From: Bryoerythrophyllum caledonicum
Taxonomy: Eukaryota > Streptophyta > Bryopsida > Pottiales > Pottiaceae
DNA length: 64,000 nucleotides
Assembly: GCA_963971425.1 (NCBI GenBank)
Contig: OZ020518.1
Coordinates: 7,667,989 to 7,731,988, forward strand
Direction of reading: 5' to 3'
Shown: one piece after another, positions 1 to 11,740 of the stretch
Layout: each line of letters begins with the position of its first letter
Numbering within the stretch: position 1 is the stretch's first letter
Notes under the pieces: generated by a model
What the model saw: only the letters and a program-made list of their open reading frames with translations
Database searches by the model: none
What the model was told of the DNA's origin: nothing
Translations under genes and position numbers: made by a program

Positions 1-49
1 CTTACAAGTAAGTCACTCTAACTCATCTCTTTTTATCAGATCAGCTAAC

Positions 50-1562
50 ATGGCGGGGAATGTTAAAAGGAACCTAGAGGTTGAAGACAACATGGATACA
101 GAAGCATCAATGGAAAACCTTATGGAGGTTAACAAGGAGATCAATGCACGACCCCCACAAAGCATTGAGGCCATACCAGACATGATCACACGTGGAATCA
201 AGGAGATGGAGGCCAAAGAAATCACCTTAGCAACACCAACATTCTCAAGGATTCTTCAAATCCTCTATCCATGTGCAAGAGAAGGTATCATTGGAAAACA
301 TTACAACTTGACTCAAATCCCATTTGACATCCCGGTATGTGAAAAAACTCGACTTGCTCTTGATTTCCACATTTTCATCCATTTTGAGATTTCTAACCTT
401 GTGCTCATGCACGATGATGTCAAAGCCTTGGTGGTTGATAGGTTAAAACTCATGGAGATTGAAGTAGGCAAGAAGATAATTGACCCTATCTCTATCCTTT
501 GTATACGTGTAAAAAATGCGGGGAAACAGGGGGTTTGGGCAAGTTCGATAAAATTGCACCTTCACAAGCCCAAAATTGATGGCATTGGGCTTTTCAAAGG
601 TCTTAGACCTTCTATTCTTAAGCTAGACAAACAATATGTCCTTGGCAAGGTATGCAAGAAGAAGAAGAACACCGATCTCCGGAGGAGTAAATACAAGACC
701 TATAATAACATTGCTAAAGACTCTAACCTTTCTACTAAAATCAAAAGTGAGACTCTCAAAGGAATTTCAACCAATGCTCTTTTTGTGAATATCCTCCAAA
801 ATAGTTTTAACCGTGGCCTTGAGTTTGAGATATCAAGTGTGCAGAAGGGAAAGGAGGACTCTCATGCCTTTGTTATAGCACCAACCCCTCAACAAGCGGC
901 AAAGATCAAACTACATCGAGTTGCAACCCACCACGAGATTTTGCAACCAACGGGTAATGTAGGAGCTTCATCAAGTGGCAACAATCGCGAGAGTAAGGCA
1001 AAAAAGGATGCTTTATCTCTAACCCTGTCTCAATTGCCCATTTGTATGAGCATGGAGGACACTTGTGCAGAGATTCATAAGATTATGGAGGTGGGTAACG
1101 TTGTCCACATTTATTTCCACCGCCATGATAGACATAGGCACAATGGAAGTGCCAATGTCCAATGTCTCAACCCTACAGTCTATAGAAGGTTTGTGGGCAA
1201 GGTTATCAAGATTGGGGGGCATTACGTAGACTTTGCTCCACATCGACGTAGCCTTGACGGAGTGGAAGCACCTTCCAAGGAGAAAATTGAAGAGTTTGGC
1301 TTCTCGAACATCAACAAAGACATTGTCAAACTCCGTGGAGGCCTACAAGATGGATGGGCCAACAAACAACATCACGAAGAAAAACATCATTACAATTGTG
1401 GAGACAAAGTTGGAAGAAAGCAACAAAAAAATATGGTTGAAGGCACAAGAGTACACGGACAAGAAATATGAAGAATTGCAAGATCAAATATATGAAGTCC
1501 AAGATCCCATGAGTATCACTCTTACAAACTTGCAAGCCATCACCAAAAGAATGTCCTCCTGA
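50..1562 (+). pseudogene. LINE-A ORF1 protein, frameshifted
   Basis: The reading frame opens at 50 and runs to a frameshift near 1330. The last part continues in the next frame to the stop at 1562. It aligns by eye along its whole length with LINE-B ORF1 (60068-61770), sharing HYNLTQ, LALDFHI, LMHDDVKA, TPQQA and a GSANV segment. The middle part (about 1010-1260) alternates hydrophobic strands and helices around GSANVQCLNP in a way that resembles an RRM fold. The tail after the frameshift is charged and helical, probably a coiled coil. I see no CCHC knuckle. By analogy with other LINE ORF1 proteins it should bind element RNA; this role is inferred. Confidence 0.75.
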
Positions 1563-1819
1563 AGAATTGAAGATGGGAAGTCAAAAATGTGAAGATTGAA
1601 GACCGCCAAGTAAAAGGTATTATACACATACCAACTCATTTTTCCTACAAGTTCTACATACTTGGTAATTACTATACCAATAGACATTACATAGTAGAAT
1701 ACAAGAGAATACTTATAGTACTACATAGTCTAGCTTCTACCACAACAATGGTATTATACATAGAACAATATAGAGTAGAATACATGGCTGCATACATAGA
1801 AGAATACCCCATTTAATAT

Positions 1820-2400
1820 TGTATTAAAACAAAAATAAATACATATACTAGATTGAATACATATTGTCCAATACAAGTAAATACACTTATATTTATACTT
1901 ATATAAATACCAATGTAGCTATTGGTATGAATACATACCCCAAAACTGATACAAATACTGGTATAACTCTAGTATATACACCAATATATATACTAGAAAG
2001 AATATGGACATAAATTTTGAAAAAAATATTGAAATGAATACTAACAAAAATACCGGTACAAATATTGGCATAAATACTATTACCAATACACATAATAACA
2101 CACCTACTCATACTAGTATTGATACAAGATTATATAATACTCCCACAAATACCATTACAAATATTAGCTCAGGCACCACAATAAACACACATACACACAA
2201 ATGCAAAACAAGGAATATAACTCTCCCCACACACTTGATACTAAAACAAAAGACACAAACATCAACAAAAACACATGCAATAATTCAACCCCCTGTATAT
2301 ATCTATTAAACCTTATTTCAATACATTTGCAAACGCATATTCCACTTCAAATTATAAACACAAATCCACTCCCATTTCAAAAAACAAAAATTAAGAAATC
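1820..2400 (+). repeat. AC-rich, G-poor spacer between ORF1 and ORF2 of LINE-A
   Basis: An irregular array of short units such as AAATAC, ATACAA and AATACTAAC lies between the ORF1 stop and the 2A-like motif. LINE-B has the same kind of spacer at 61925-62420. Short reading frames here are low-complexity Asn/Thr strings and are not called as genes. Because it occurs at the same place in both copies it belongs to the element and is not a chance microsatellite. It could be an unstructured leader for ORF2 translation (inference). Confidence 0.7.
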
Positions 2401-2428
2401 ACCAGTAGAAAATATTAATGAAATATCC

Positions 2429-2470
2429 CTCTTATTATTATGTGGAGACATTGAACAAAATCCGGGGCCT
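2429..2470 (+). other. 2A-like ribosome-skipping peptide at the start of LINE-A ORF2
   Basis: The codons read LLLLCGDIEQNPGP followed directly by Met-Pro. This matches the 2A consensus D-(V/I)-E-x-N-P-G-P together with the usual upstream leucine run. In known 2A peptides the ribosome skips the bond between the final Gly and Pro and releases two proteins from one frame. Here it would separate a leader (from about 2201) from the ORF2 polyprotein. LINE-B has a related motif at 63143-63190. Activity is not shown. Confidence 0.85.
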
Positions 2471-3676
2471 ATGCCAAAGATTACTATACAATCATCCTTC
2501 AATACACAAGAAAAGAGAACAAATGTACTTTATTCCAAGTACTATTAAATTTCAACCGGAATACCAACATCTTGCAAAGTTATACGCACCCCTGGTAAAA
2601 ACCTCCTACACGCTTTATAATGAATACAACAACACATATCCACATTTATATTGCTATATCCAAACAATACAACATTCCCCCCAACACACATAATATATGC
2701 CATCATAGTTACAATTAGCCCATCTTTAGAATCATGCAATTACACAATCTCTTCAAATAACCAACAAGACTTAGAAATTATTTGGACAACTAACTTACTA
2801 CAAACACTCGCGGCTCTAGAGAATCCCCCCAAGCGGCATATTGCCACCGTGCACAAGTGTGTGGGGAGAGTTATATTTCAGAAAAATAACCAAAACATAA
2901 TAAATCCAGCGAACCTAATCCAAGACATACTATACGACAGCATACACAAACACAACACAGAAGTAATCCCCCACACACTAGAAAACAAATTCCCTTTCCT
3001 CTCTCATGAAGTGATTAATGAATCACGAAGATGCCTCGAATCCATTCCCGACTACACTCATCCACCAGTCAACAATTACACTCTTCCAACACCACAACCC
3101 CTAACAAATAACCAACACAATACAATTTTCATCACCTGGAACGCAACATCACTAAACACTAGACTTCCCAGTATCCAAAATCTGACTACAGAACTTCAAT
3201 CTACCCTAGCATTCATTTTCATGTAAGAAACCAAAATAATAGCCACAAAATCAAGAAAATATATTGAAAGATTATTTCATGACTATAAGTTAATATTCAA
3301 CAATACTCAAGGACTAACCAGATGTGTGCAACAAAGAAGACCCTACACACATGCAAGAGGAGGACTATTAACACTCATCAACAAAACATATGCTTTTCCC
3401 GGAAATATAATTAAAATCCCCACCCCTGCTAACCTATCACCTTACCTACAAATAATAAAAGTCACAAACTATCCACTTCAACCATGGCTACTCATACACC
3501 TCTACATGCCTTCACATCCGGAGGACACTGGGCTTATTAATGAAATACAAACAAACATCACAAATCAAACTCAAAATCATCAAAACCACACCCATATTTT
3601 AATTGGTGATTTCAACAGAGATATTGCCCTCATCAGTCGTACAAACGGAAACCATACCACGCCCCCCAGGACATAG
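2471..3676 (+). pseudogene. LINE-A ORF2 N-terminus and AP-type endonuclease
   Basis: A frameshift near 2520-2545 follows the 2A motif. The continuation with TYFIPSTIKFQPEYQHLA is shared with LINE-B (63240-63290), which shows this region is ORF2. The endonuclease begins at about 3137 with TWNATSLN, the strand carrying the first catalytic Asn. The next motif, normally QETK, is interrupted by TAA at 3224-3226 exactly where Gln is expected, a single C-to-T change. IGDFNRD at about 3602-3622 is the conserved GDFN motif. This domain nicks target DNA to prime reverse transcription. The copy is inactive because of the stop and the frameshifts. Confidence 0.8.
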
Positions 3677-3711
3677 ACTTTGAATGGAAAACATACACTG
3701 ATACCCTAACA

Positions 3712-4407
3712 ATGACATACATTCATACTAACACTATCTTCTCAAGACAAGGTGGAAACATATATTCAGATACAAGCTTAATAGATGGATTTTATCTGAA
3801 CACCCAAAATCAACAACAATACTCTTGCACAACAAACACAGGTATCAACCTAAACTCTGATAATTATCCACTTCAATTATACATCCCGGACAATACACTA
3901 ATCAGTAGAAAACCGCAATCAACAAACAACAACACCATTAGAATCCTAAATCCTATCCCACCAGACAACATGGAAAATTTCCATAGCGCCTACTTTGAGA
4001 AAAACTCACAAATCATTGAACAACTTACCAACACTCTAGAAAATAACACCAATCTTACAAACACACAATGGTTAGAAGCATGTGACACATTGGACACACT
4101 AACACAAGAGATATCAACTACACTTGAACAAACTTGCTAAGCAGAACCACGACCTCAACTTACCCCCAAAACCGCACAACAAGGTGGATTCTTGCCTCGT
4201 AAACTAGCAAAACCATGGAAACAACATCTATCAACATATCACCTCATCCGTAAAACCATACGCATAGTAAAATCAAACATAAACTGGCACAACCTTACTA
4301 TATTCCACAGCTTGCAAACCCACAGCCATATAGACATACCACAACCACCAGCAGAAGACAACCTGGTAGAAACATGGATTGCAGAAATAGCAAAACTAGC
4401 ACAATAA
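3712..4407 (+). pseudogene. LINE-A ORF2, end of endonuclease and linker to RT
   Basis: Two reading frames (3712-4140 and 4192-4407) continue ORF2 between the endonuclease and RT. The first holds SLIDGFYLN and a Ser/Asn/Asp stretch (LNSDNYPLQLYI) that corresponds to the C-terminal SDHxP strand of AP endonucleases. The second is basic and has no motif I recognise. 4408-4850 is further degraded linker with no open frame longer than about 70 codons. Confidence 0.6.
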
Positions 4408-4849
4408 GCCAACAAACAAGCCCGTAGAATTACAACCAAATATAATAAAGAATGTATTAAAGAAGCCATATTCAAATATAGACAATTATATGACAAAAGC
4501 CCTAAAAAGATAAATTAAAAGGTCTTCAAAGACAACACAACACATGCACTTGACTGCATTATAGACCACCAAGGCAACTTCTTCACAAGCCCAGAAGGTA
4601 TTGCTATTGAAATATACAGACAACAGCCACAAATAAACAAACCAACAATACCTACATGCCACTACCAAACCACACACCCTGACACATGCGTATGCAGTGT
4701 GAGACAATATCCTTGGAATGACGTAGACGGATTTATCTTAGAAAAAAGAGGTGAACGTGATACCCCACTACACATACTTTAGTAAAGGAACATTTGATAT
4801 GTGTCTTAAAAAACTAAGTAAAAACAAAGCCCCTAGACTAGACCGCTAG

Positions 4850-5698
4850 ACTTGGTAAATTTACCAATCAAGACATATATATTCTATATGTAGATTTCAA
4901 AAATGCATTTGGATCTATAGACCATGCAAGACTACTTGCAATTATTACAGACCTTGGATACCCGAGAGATGCAGTTACACTTATTGGAAATATCTACTCA
5001 CAATCCACAACCTCATTCATTGGGGACCATTTTTGGAAAACCCACCCAATTCCTATACAAAGAAGCACAATTCAAGGCGACACTCTAAGCCCATATCTTT
5101 TTATAATATTCTTGGAACCTCTACTGAGATGGCTACAACGTGGACTCTATGGATACACACTAAAGACATCAGGAATCACAATCAATTCTACCGCATACGT
5201 AGATGACCTAGCAGCATTATCCGATAAACCAAAATCCCTACAAACACAATTAAATAAAATAGATAGATATTGCAAATGGACTGGAATGGATGTTGGAGTG
5301 CCCAAATGCACACTCACTGGATGCCGCAATAAATCAAAATTGAACCCAACAACCTTTAAAGCACAAATGCAGGCCATAAATATTATCTATAGAAATCAAG
5401 CTATCCCAGTATTACATCAAAATGAAGCATATGTATATGTAGGGGCCCAAATGGTACCCTCATTAAAATGGAAAATTTTACCACTACAAAACTCAACAAA
5501 CAATATTTAGCATTGACAAATTGCCCAGCTACTATGAAACAGAAAATTAACATGATTGATACTGTTATTAGACTTGGGATATCATATAGCTTCTATAATG
5601 TACCATACTCAATGCCAACAATTAAAAAGTTAGACAAAAAAATTATAGCAATACAAGAAAAATATGCGGTCTTCCAAAATGCACATCAAACATTATAA
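4850..5698 (+). pseudogene. LINE-A ORF2 reverse transcriptase domain
   Basis: Core RT motifs are visible in order. YVDFKNAFGSIDHARL at about 4884-4935 carries the first catalytic Asp. QGDTLSPYLFIIF at about 5071-5110 is the QG(x)SP motif. AYVDDLAAL holds the catalytic YVDD box at 5196-5207, where LINEs more often have FADD. Thumb-like sequence follows. Frame changes fall before 4880, at 5510 and at 5698. Target-primed reverse transcription of element RNA is the family role. Confidence 0.85.
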
Positions 5699-5862
5699 CA
5701 CAACTCCCACATGCTCAGTTTGGTCTTGAAGCATTCTCACTAAAAATGATTATCTACGATGTATTGGAGAACAACTTTTAAATGCTCTAAACGACAAGAC
5801 GACTAGGCAAAATATATAATGGACTACTACACTTCATATTAGCCAAATATGGAGGAGCAGAA

Positions 5863-7263
5863 TTGATACCTAGAATAAAAAGCCCAGACTACTACAGATC
5901 CCCCATTACTCGCACACTATTCCTGCTCAAGACAGAAGGAAACACATTTCTAAAAAACACAATAGATAGTTTTCTTATGACACCAACACCCTTAGAATTT
6001 ATATGGCGAACAGAAACCTCGTCACTCCCACATTTGATTGAACAAACATCCATGAAACTGCTACAAAAACTATTCACAGCAAATATCACAACACTCGGCC
6101 AAATCACCCTACCAAATGGTACACAACTAATGAACGAAGTTGAATTCCAAATATATTACTCTAAACCCACCAAACTTATAAAAAGTGCATTAAACCTAAC
6201 AAAACAACTTTTATGTCTCCCCGAATGTCATGACACTTGTCCGAATACCTGTAACATATACGCAAATCCACGCACACTCAAAGAGGAATATATTTGCTTT
6301 GACAACAATATAACTCCTAATATCTCCACGCCACCTATTCACCCACCTCACCCACCTCAACCACGATATCCTAGACCACCTCCACATATTCTCAAAAATT
6401 CCGCAACATACCCTTTACAACACATAATTGATGTTAAACACCGTACATACTATGACACTAATAATGTTAAAGTAGCGGGCAAGTCATTCCATTGCCAATG
6501 GGAAAACCAAGGAAATACATACAATACATGGCAAACACAACGAGACCTATTTCCATGGCACGACCCCAATACCGCAACTCACCAAATAGCATGCCTCAAG
6601 CAATACTACCAAGCTCAAACTAACAAATTCTACCAAAAAATCATTCAAGCACACCACCCTCAAAACCAATGTATAGACACACGATCAATCACACCCCCTA
6701 CGCAAATTCCCCTAGCACATATCTCTATCACAGAATGTAATCCACAAAAAGACATCAACTCACAAAAACACACCATTCAAATTCAACATAACGAAGCACT
6801 TATCTATGAGAATAGTGAAAAACACGTGATAACTATTCCTACAAATAGACTAGAATGGCTTTGGAATCAATACCACCTAGCACTAAACACTCCACACAAT
6901 CTAGAACCAAAAACCCAACCATTTGAAACTCAAGTTGTTTGGCTATATCAAAGATACATATACAAAATCCCTAAAACAGATCCCCTTAAAAGGACACACT
7001 ACACTATACCAACAGAAATACTAAACTTCCTCACTAAAACATATAATATCCAACAATCATACTTCTCATCCACAGTCACATGCTCTACAAAGATATCTAA
7101 ATTCTTCTCACCATTCTCTAGAGACCAAGTTTTTGGTCACTTGGCAAAGCATTTGATTACAAATGGGACTGTATTGGATACCCACACCCACACAACAAAG
7201 AAAAAGCCCAATAAGCGCTACATTGGGCTAGACTTGCAGCTAAACATAATCCAAGAAATATAA
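5863..7263 (+). pseudogene. LINE-A ORF2 region between RT and RNase H
   Basis: This 466-codon frame is the longest intact stretch of ORF2. It includes a Cys-rich segment (CLPECHDTCPNTCNIY) at about 6214-6258, followed by a Pro/His-rich linker, and it lies between the RT thumb and RNase H. The clustered Cys and His could form a zinc-binding site (inference). The stop at 7261-7263 is probably a decay mutation, because ORF2 continues in another frame from about 7398. Confidence 0.65.
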
Positions 7264-7397
7264 CCTATCTCATATTACCAAACGAAGACTGGTACCAAAA
7301 CCTTACTTCTCATATAGGCCTATATACAGACTCTCACATCATATGTCTATTCCCAGCAGATACTATAGCTTATTTTGAACCAACCATACCAGAAGAA

Positions 7398-8089
7398 TTG
7401 AACAAAAAACCCCAAACAAAAAAATCTACTTTTCAAATAATATGTGTACATCAACAAAACAATACAATAGGTACCCAAATCAGCATAGAACACCTAAAAT
7501 CACTAACCAATACCCTCAACATAAAACAAATATATGCCAAATTAGCCCCATCAACACCCACACCCAACACGGTTAACCAAAACAAACAATGGTCCAAAGC
7601 CAAATACCAAAACAAAAATCAAACACCCCTGGTCATCCCAATACCACTCCCACCATATAACACAAATCTTTTCCTTCAATTTAATCCAGAATATAGCTAT
7701 TACATAGACGGATCATTTAAAGAACGAGAAGAAGTAAGCCCGGGACACTGGCACAAAGAAAAGCCGACTACGGCATATATAATGCCCCAAAAGACATTAA
7801 AATAGCCAAACGATTACATGGACTACAAAACATCATCAGAGCCGAAATGATGGCTCTCCAGAAAACACTACGTATTCTAAATGCTAAATACCCAAATGAG
7901 CCCGCATACATATTTACAGACCGCATCAATGTATTATACCTCTTAAACACACAAATTCAACATCCTACTATGCACAATGGCCACCCTGATAAAACTATTT
8001 TAGCATCAATGGTGCAAATGCTACAAGTACGTACCCAACCCATATCATTACACAAAGTAAGAGCCCATGTGTACAATACCCACCAATAA
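7398..8089 (+). pseudogene. LINE-A ORF2 RNase H domain, N-terminal part
   Basis: YYIDGSF at about 7699-7719 supplies the first catalytic Asp. IRAEMMAL at about 7837-7860 supplies the Glu and YIFTDRINVL at about 7909-7938 the second Asp. The frame breaks near 7800 between these motifs. The final helix starts at KVRAH and is then cut at about 8070 by the foldback-like element. It resumes at 9355 with GNEKADELAK. RNase H would remove element RNA from the cDNA hybrid. Confidence 0.8.
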
Positions 8090-9352
8090 GTATATGTTCA
8101 TTTTGCATATGTACGTTTCCACTCAACATTGCCGCCAACTTTGACACCCTTTTAAAGGCTGAAAAGTTGTCATTTCACCATGAAATTTTTGGCACAAGAT
8201 CATTTCTACGTTGAAAACATGTGTGCAAAATTTCAAGATCGGAAGTTGAATTAAAGAAAAGATATTCAAGATCTACCAACATGGGTAGCACTAAGAAAAG
8301 TTTCATAGCCACGAACTTTGACACCCTCCCAAGGATTGAATTTTTTGTTTTTGCCCATGTAATTTTCGGCATGGGACCGCCTCTGTGTTTATTACATGTT
8401 TAAAGTCTAAAATATTGACACAAAGAGACATATTTAAAATCTAGCAACATGTGTAGTTGAGTGTTGTTGTAAGAAACATTTCACTCCTGGCCAACTTTGA
8501 CACACTCCCAAGGATCAAATCTTTTGTTTTTGCGCATGAAATTTTTGGCATGAAACCATTTCTATATCAAATACATGTGTGCCAAGTTTTAAGGCCAGAA
8601 TACCTACATAGCAAAAGATTTTTGAAATCTACCAACATGTGTAGTTGTGAGAAACATTTCACTCTTGCCAAATTTGACACCCTCCCATGGATTGAGTTTT
8701 ATATTTTTTCCCATGAGATTTTGGGCATGAAACCACCTCTATGTTGATTATATGTGTGCTTAATTTCAAGTCTAAATCGATAGAAAAGAAAAAATTCAAA
8801 ATCTACCAACGTGCTAATTGTGACAAACAACCAAGGGTACCATTTCAACTTTGGCACCTTCCCTAGGTTTGAAAAATTGTTATATTACTATGAAATTTTA
8901 AACACATGATCACCTCTATGAATATAACATGTGTGCCAAATTTTAAGGCCAGAAGATGAATAAAAAAACCCATATTCAAATCTACCAACATGTGTAACAC
9001 TGTAACTATGAGAAACAATCTTGTGTATCTATAATTGAATTCATCACATGGCTTTGAAATTTAACACACATGTTATGAGCATAGAGATGATCTTGTGATA
9101 ACTATTTCATGGTAAAATATCAAATTTTCAGCCCTCAAGAGGGTGTCAAATTGGCAGTAGTGAATGGCTTACAACTACACATGTTGGTAAATTTGGAATA
9201 TCTTTTTCTATATTATCTTCTGGCCTTGAAATTTGGCACACATGTTGTCAACATAGAAATGATCTTGTGCCAAAAATTTCATGGCAAAATGACATTTTTT
9301 CAACCCTGAGGAGGGTGTCAAAGTTGGCAGCAGTGTATTGGTGGGTACTGTA
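8070..9352. mobile_element. Foldback-like DNA element inserted in the LINE-A RNase H domain
   Basis: The left end reads TACAATACCCACCAATA and the right end is its near-exact inverted complement (TATTGGTGGGTACTGTA). Further in, about 140 bp from 8131 (GCCAACTTTGACACCC) is repeated in inverted form ending at 9331. The interior has direct repeats of about 177 bp with the TTGACACCCTCC motif at 8141, 8318, 8497, 8674 and 8851, and two inverted units near 9142 and 9313. Long inverted ends built from tandem units define foldback elements. No coding capacity is seen. A short CAT next to both ends may be a target duplication but is not secure. Confidence 0.8.
8141..9025 (+). repeat. Five tandem units of about 177 bp inside the foldback-like element
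   Basis: Each unit starts with a variant of TTTGACACCCTCCCAAGG, continues with TTTTTGCCCATGAAATTTT, GGCATGAAACC and ACATGTGTGCCAA, and ends near CTACCAACATGTG. Units start 176 to 179 bp apart. They have diverged at many positions, so the array is not recent. Confidence 0.75.
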
Positions 9353-10048
9353 CATTGAAGGCAATGAAAAAGCAGACGAATTAGCAAAAATGGGTAGAGA
9401 CAAAGAACATAGAGAAGCCAGAGAACCATTCAAACATGCCCATTCCACCCCATACTATTATCAAAGAAAAGAATGGTCGTATATAGAAGACACCCCGGAC
9501 AAAGGCCTCATCAGATTCCTACTCAGATACCTCAAAAGATATGACTTAGACAACACCTTAATAGAATTAGCCAAAAACTTTCCAAATGGACAGGCAAGAG
9601 AAAAATGGACAGGCAACAGAAACATTAACAAAGAACTCTCCAATGAATTTTGGACAAACCCTCTTATCACAGACTCAAAAAAACATGTATTATAAGATTT
9701 AGAATAGGCCAATATATGGGAAATGCAAGTAAACAACTATTCTTTGGGCAAGAAAGATTCCCTTCCATTACATGTCCCATCTGTAACTCCACTAAACAAG
9801 ATACATGGCTACATGTATTACTTAAATGTCAACAACCACACATCCACGCACTGATTGTCAAAAGACATGGCAAAGCAATATGGGAAATTAGAAAACTACT
9901 CGTATCTTCTAGTAAATCTAGATGCCTCATTTGTATGAATGCGGGAACCTTTCACAACAACCCTCCGGAAAACGCAGTCCCACCATGGCTACTACCATGT
10001 ACATTGTACATGCAATACTCAAAGATGTCATTGCAATGCCAGATTTAA
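9350..10048 (+). pseudogene. LINE-A ORF2 C-terminus: end of RNase H and Cys/His tail
   Basis: GNEKADELAK at 9358-9390 completes the RNase H domain cut at 8070, with its last catalytic Asp. A frame change near 9690 leads to RFRIGQYMG and then CPICNSTKQDTWLHVLLKC at 9775-9830. This is the C-x2-C...H...C pattern common at the end of LINE ORF2 proteins. The protein tail ends by 10048. Confidence 0.8.
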
Positions 10049-10499
10049 ACCCGATCTACTATGCATCCACGGTGTGCCACACAATCACCCTCTACCAATA
10101 ATTCCAAAGCCAACTATTACAATACAATTCATAGAATTCACACATTGCAATGATCGGTTCTCCCTAGAAACAATAACACAAGATAAACAAATACCAGCCT
10201 CTTCTAGATGAAATTAGCTGATTAGGATGGAAAGTGGATCCGCTACTTGTAATCACGGTTGGAGCTAGAGCCACCACGCATATTTCCTCCATGAAATCAT
10301 TGGAATCCACATTTAAAATCTCAATGACCTCCATTAAAAATACCTTCAAAAACTTTAACACCACTGCTATCCAACATGCTATGTCCATCCTCCTCCACAA
10401 ACGTAGACTAGAAAATAACCAACCAATACTTGACCCACATACCTCTTAAAACTAATCAAACCTGCCACACATGTTTTCAAAATTGCCAGTACTCTCCTA

Positions 10500-10666
10500 T
10501 TATGGGTTTGTTATGATTATACTATAGTGTCTACCATCGAAAGGGGGAAGTAGTTCCATCTTGCTTAACCTTTGTCCAGGTGGCATCATTTTAGTAAGTG
10601 GAACGAACAGACACTCTATTCACGCCGGCCTCCTTTTGGAGACCGGAGTTCTTCTTCTTCTTCTTC
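10500..10666 (+). other. LINE-A 3' end: conserved core, hairpin and (TTC)6 tail
   Basis: GGGGGAAGTAGTTCCA at about 10541-10556 and GAACGAACAGACACT at about 10601-10615 recur in the LINE fragment at 56551-56720. Next come hairpin arms CCGGCCTCC and GGAGACCGG around TTTT (10625-10646). The element ends with six TTC units at 10649-10666. In LINEs the 3' end is what the RT recognises, and the tail here is a TTC microsatellite, not poly(A). Confidence 0.8.
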
Positions 10667-10918
10667 TACTTGATACCCAAAACATACCTAAACCCACTAA
10701 TATGTACAACCAATTTTATCTACAACATTCATGTTTGTTTTACCAAAATTTGCCTACTACAAGGAGTGGTTGGTATTTGAAGCGCATGTTATAGTGGATA
10801 GAGTTGATTATGGCTCTTACACACATGGATGTCATGAGGGGTAACTTTTGGCTTGATGCTATTATAAGCACAATGTTGTTCTAAAGAGAAAATATTTGTT
10901 ATGTACCCAAGTCCATTG

Positions 10919-11740
10919 TTAATCCTTTACCGCCCAAGGATGTTTTTGGAAAAACCAAGATTTATGCTGATTTTTTTCTTAGAACCGGATTTGATGGAAA
11001 CACAATGCCTAATATTAATATCTAACCTTACAAAATTGAACTTAACCCATGACCTAAACTTTGGGGAAATTTTGCATAACATCCAACGGTTGATGGAATA
11101 GATTATAGTGTTTAAAGTTACCCTACATCGGTAGTAAAAATTGTGGATTTTGGAGGGTGTACTACTTTAACCATCAATACATTCTTGCAAGAATTTTTTT
11201 ACTTTGAATAAGAGCGGTTCACATGTGCACTAGGTTGATAGCTTTGCATTGACATATCATATGTGAAGAAAATACTTATACACAATTATTGGTGATTTTT
11301 TTTGTTTTTTTCTACTTGATTGTATTCAAGAATGTTCCCACCTTACACGAATCAAAACAGAAATTTTGTGTGTGAGGAGAGAGATCAACAATCACAAAAC
11401 AATGAAGAATGTCTCAAAGACAAAGTTCAATCAAAATTTAAGACCAAAATCGATGTGAATATGTGTGAAATTCAACATAATATGTGACATAGTATTCACT
11501 GTATTTTAGTGTATATGGTGTATATTGTATATGGTGTATATGGTGTATATGTTGTATTCCTAGCTTTTCCAAGAGTTCTATAAATCCAAATCATGATCTG
11601 ATGGTTGGAGAGTGTTTGTGTAATGAGTGCGCAAATGTGAACTTCGTATCTCGAAGCCTAGTTCCTTATGGATTTCATGCAAATTGATTTTTAACACCCC
11701 CGGAGTCCCATTTCGGACTTCCTGGGTGCTAACGGGTTAA
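10919..11740 (+). mobile_element. TTAA family 2 element, copy 1
   Basis: Bounded by TTAA at 10919-10922 and 11737-11740, with inverted ends TCCTTTACCGCCCAAGG and a decayed GGGTGCTAACGGG. The whole 0.8-kb body is the reverse complement of 27222-28024, for example CGGTTCACATGTGCACTAGG here against its complement near 27715. Short ORFs have no recognisable product, so it is a non-autonomous DNA element. TTAA flanks with CCY-type ends resemble piggyBac-type transposons (inference). Confidence 0.75.

Larger units (their letters stand above)
1..10666 (+). mobile_element. LINE-A: decayed APE-type non-LTR retrotransposon
   Basis: Reads in order ORF1, an AC-rich spacer, a 2A-like peptide, then ORF2 with AP-type endonuclease, reverse transcriptase, RNase H and a Cys/His tail. 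It ends in a hairpin followed by six TTC units. The plus strand is rich in A and C and poor in G through most of the element. The 5' end and any target duplication lie outside the window. Stops and frameshifts occur in both ORFs and a 1.28-kb DNA element interrupts RNase H, so this copy cannot be autonomous. A related copy, LINE-B, starts near 57850. The clade is not assigned; the RNase H and endonuclease are compatible with several L1/I/Tx1-like groups. Confidence 0.9.

Noticed and set aside
2004..2309. Asn/Thr-rich open frame
   Set aside because: Low-complexity translation of the AC-rich LINE spacer.
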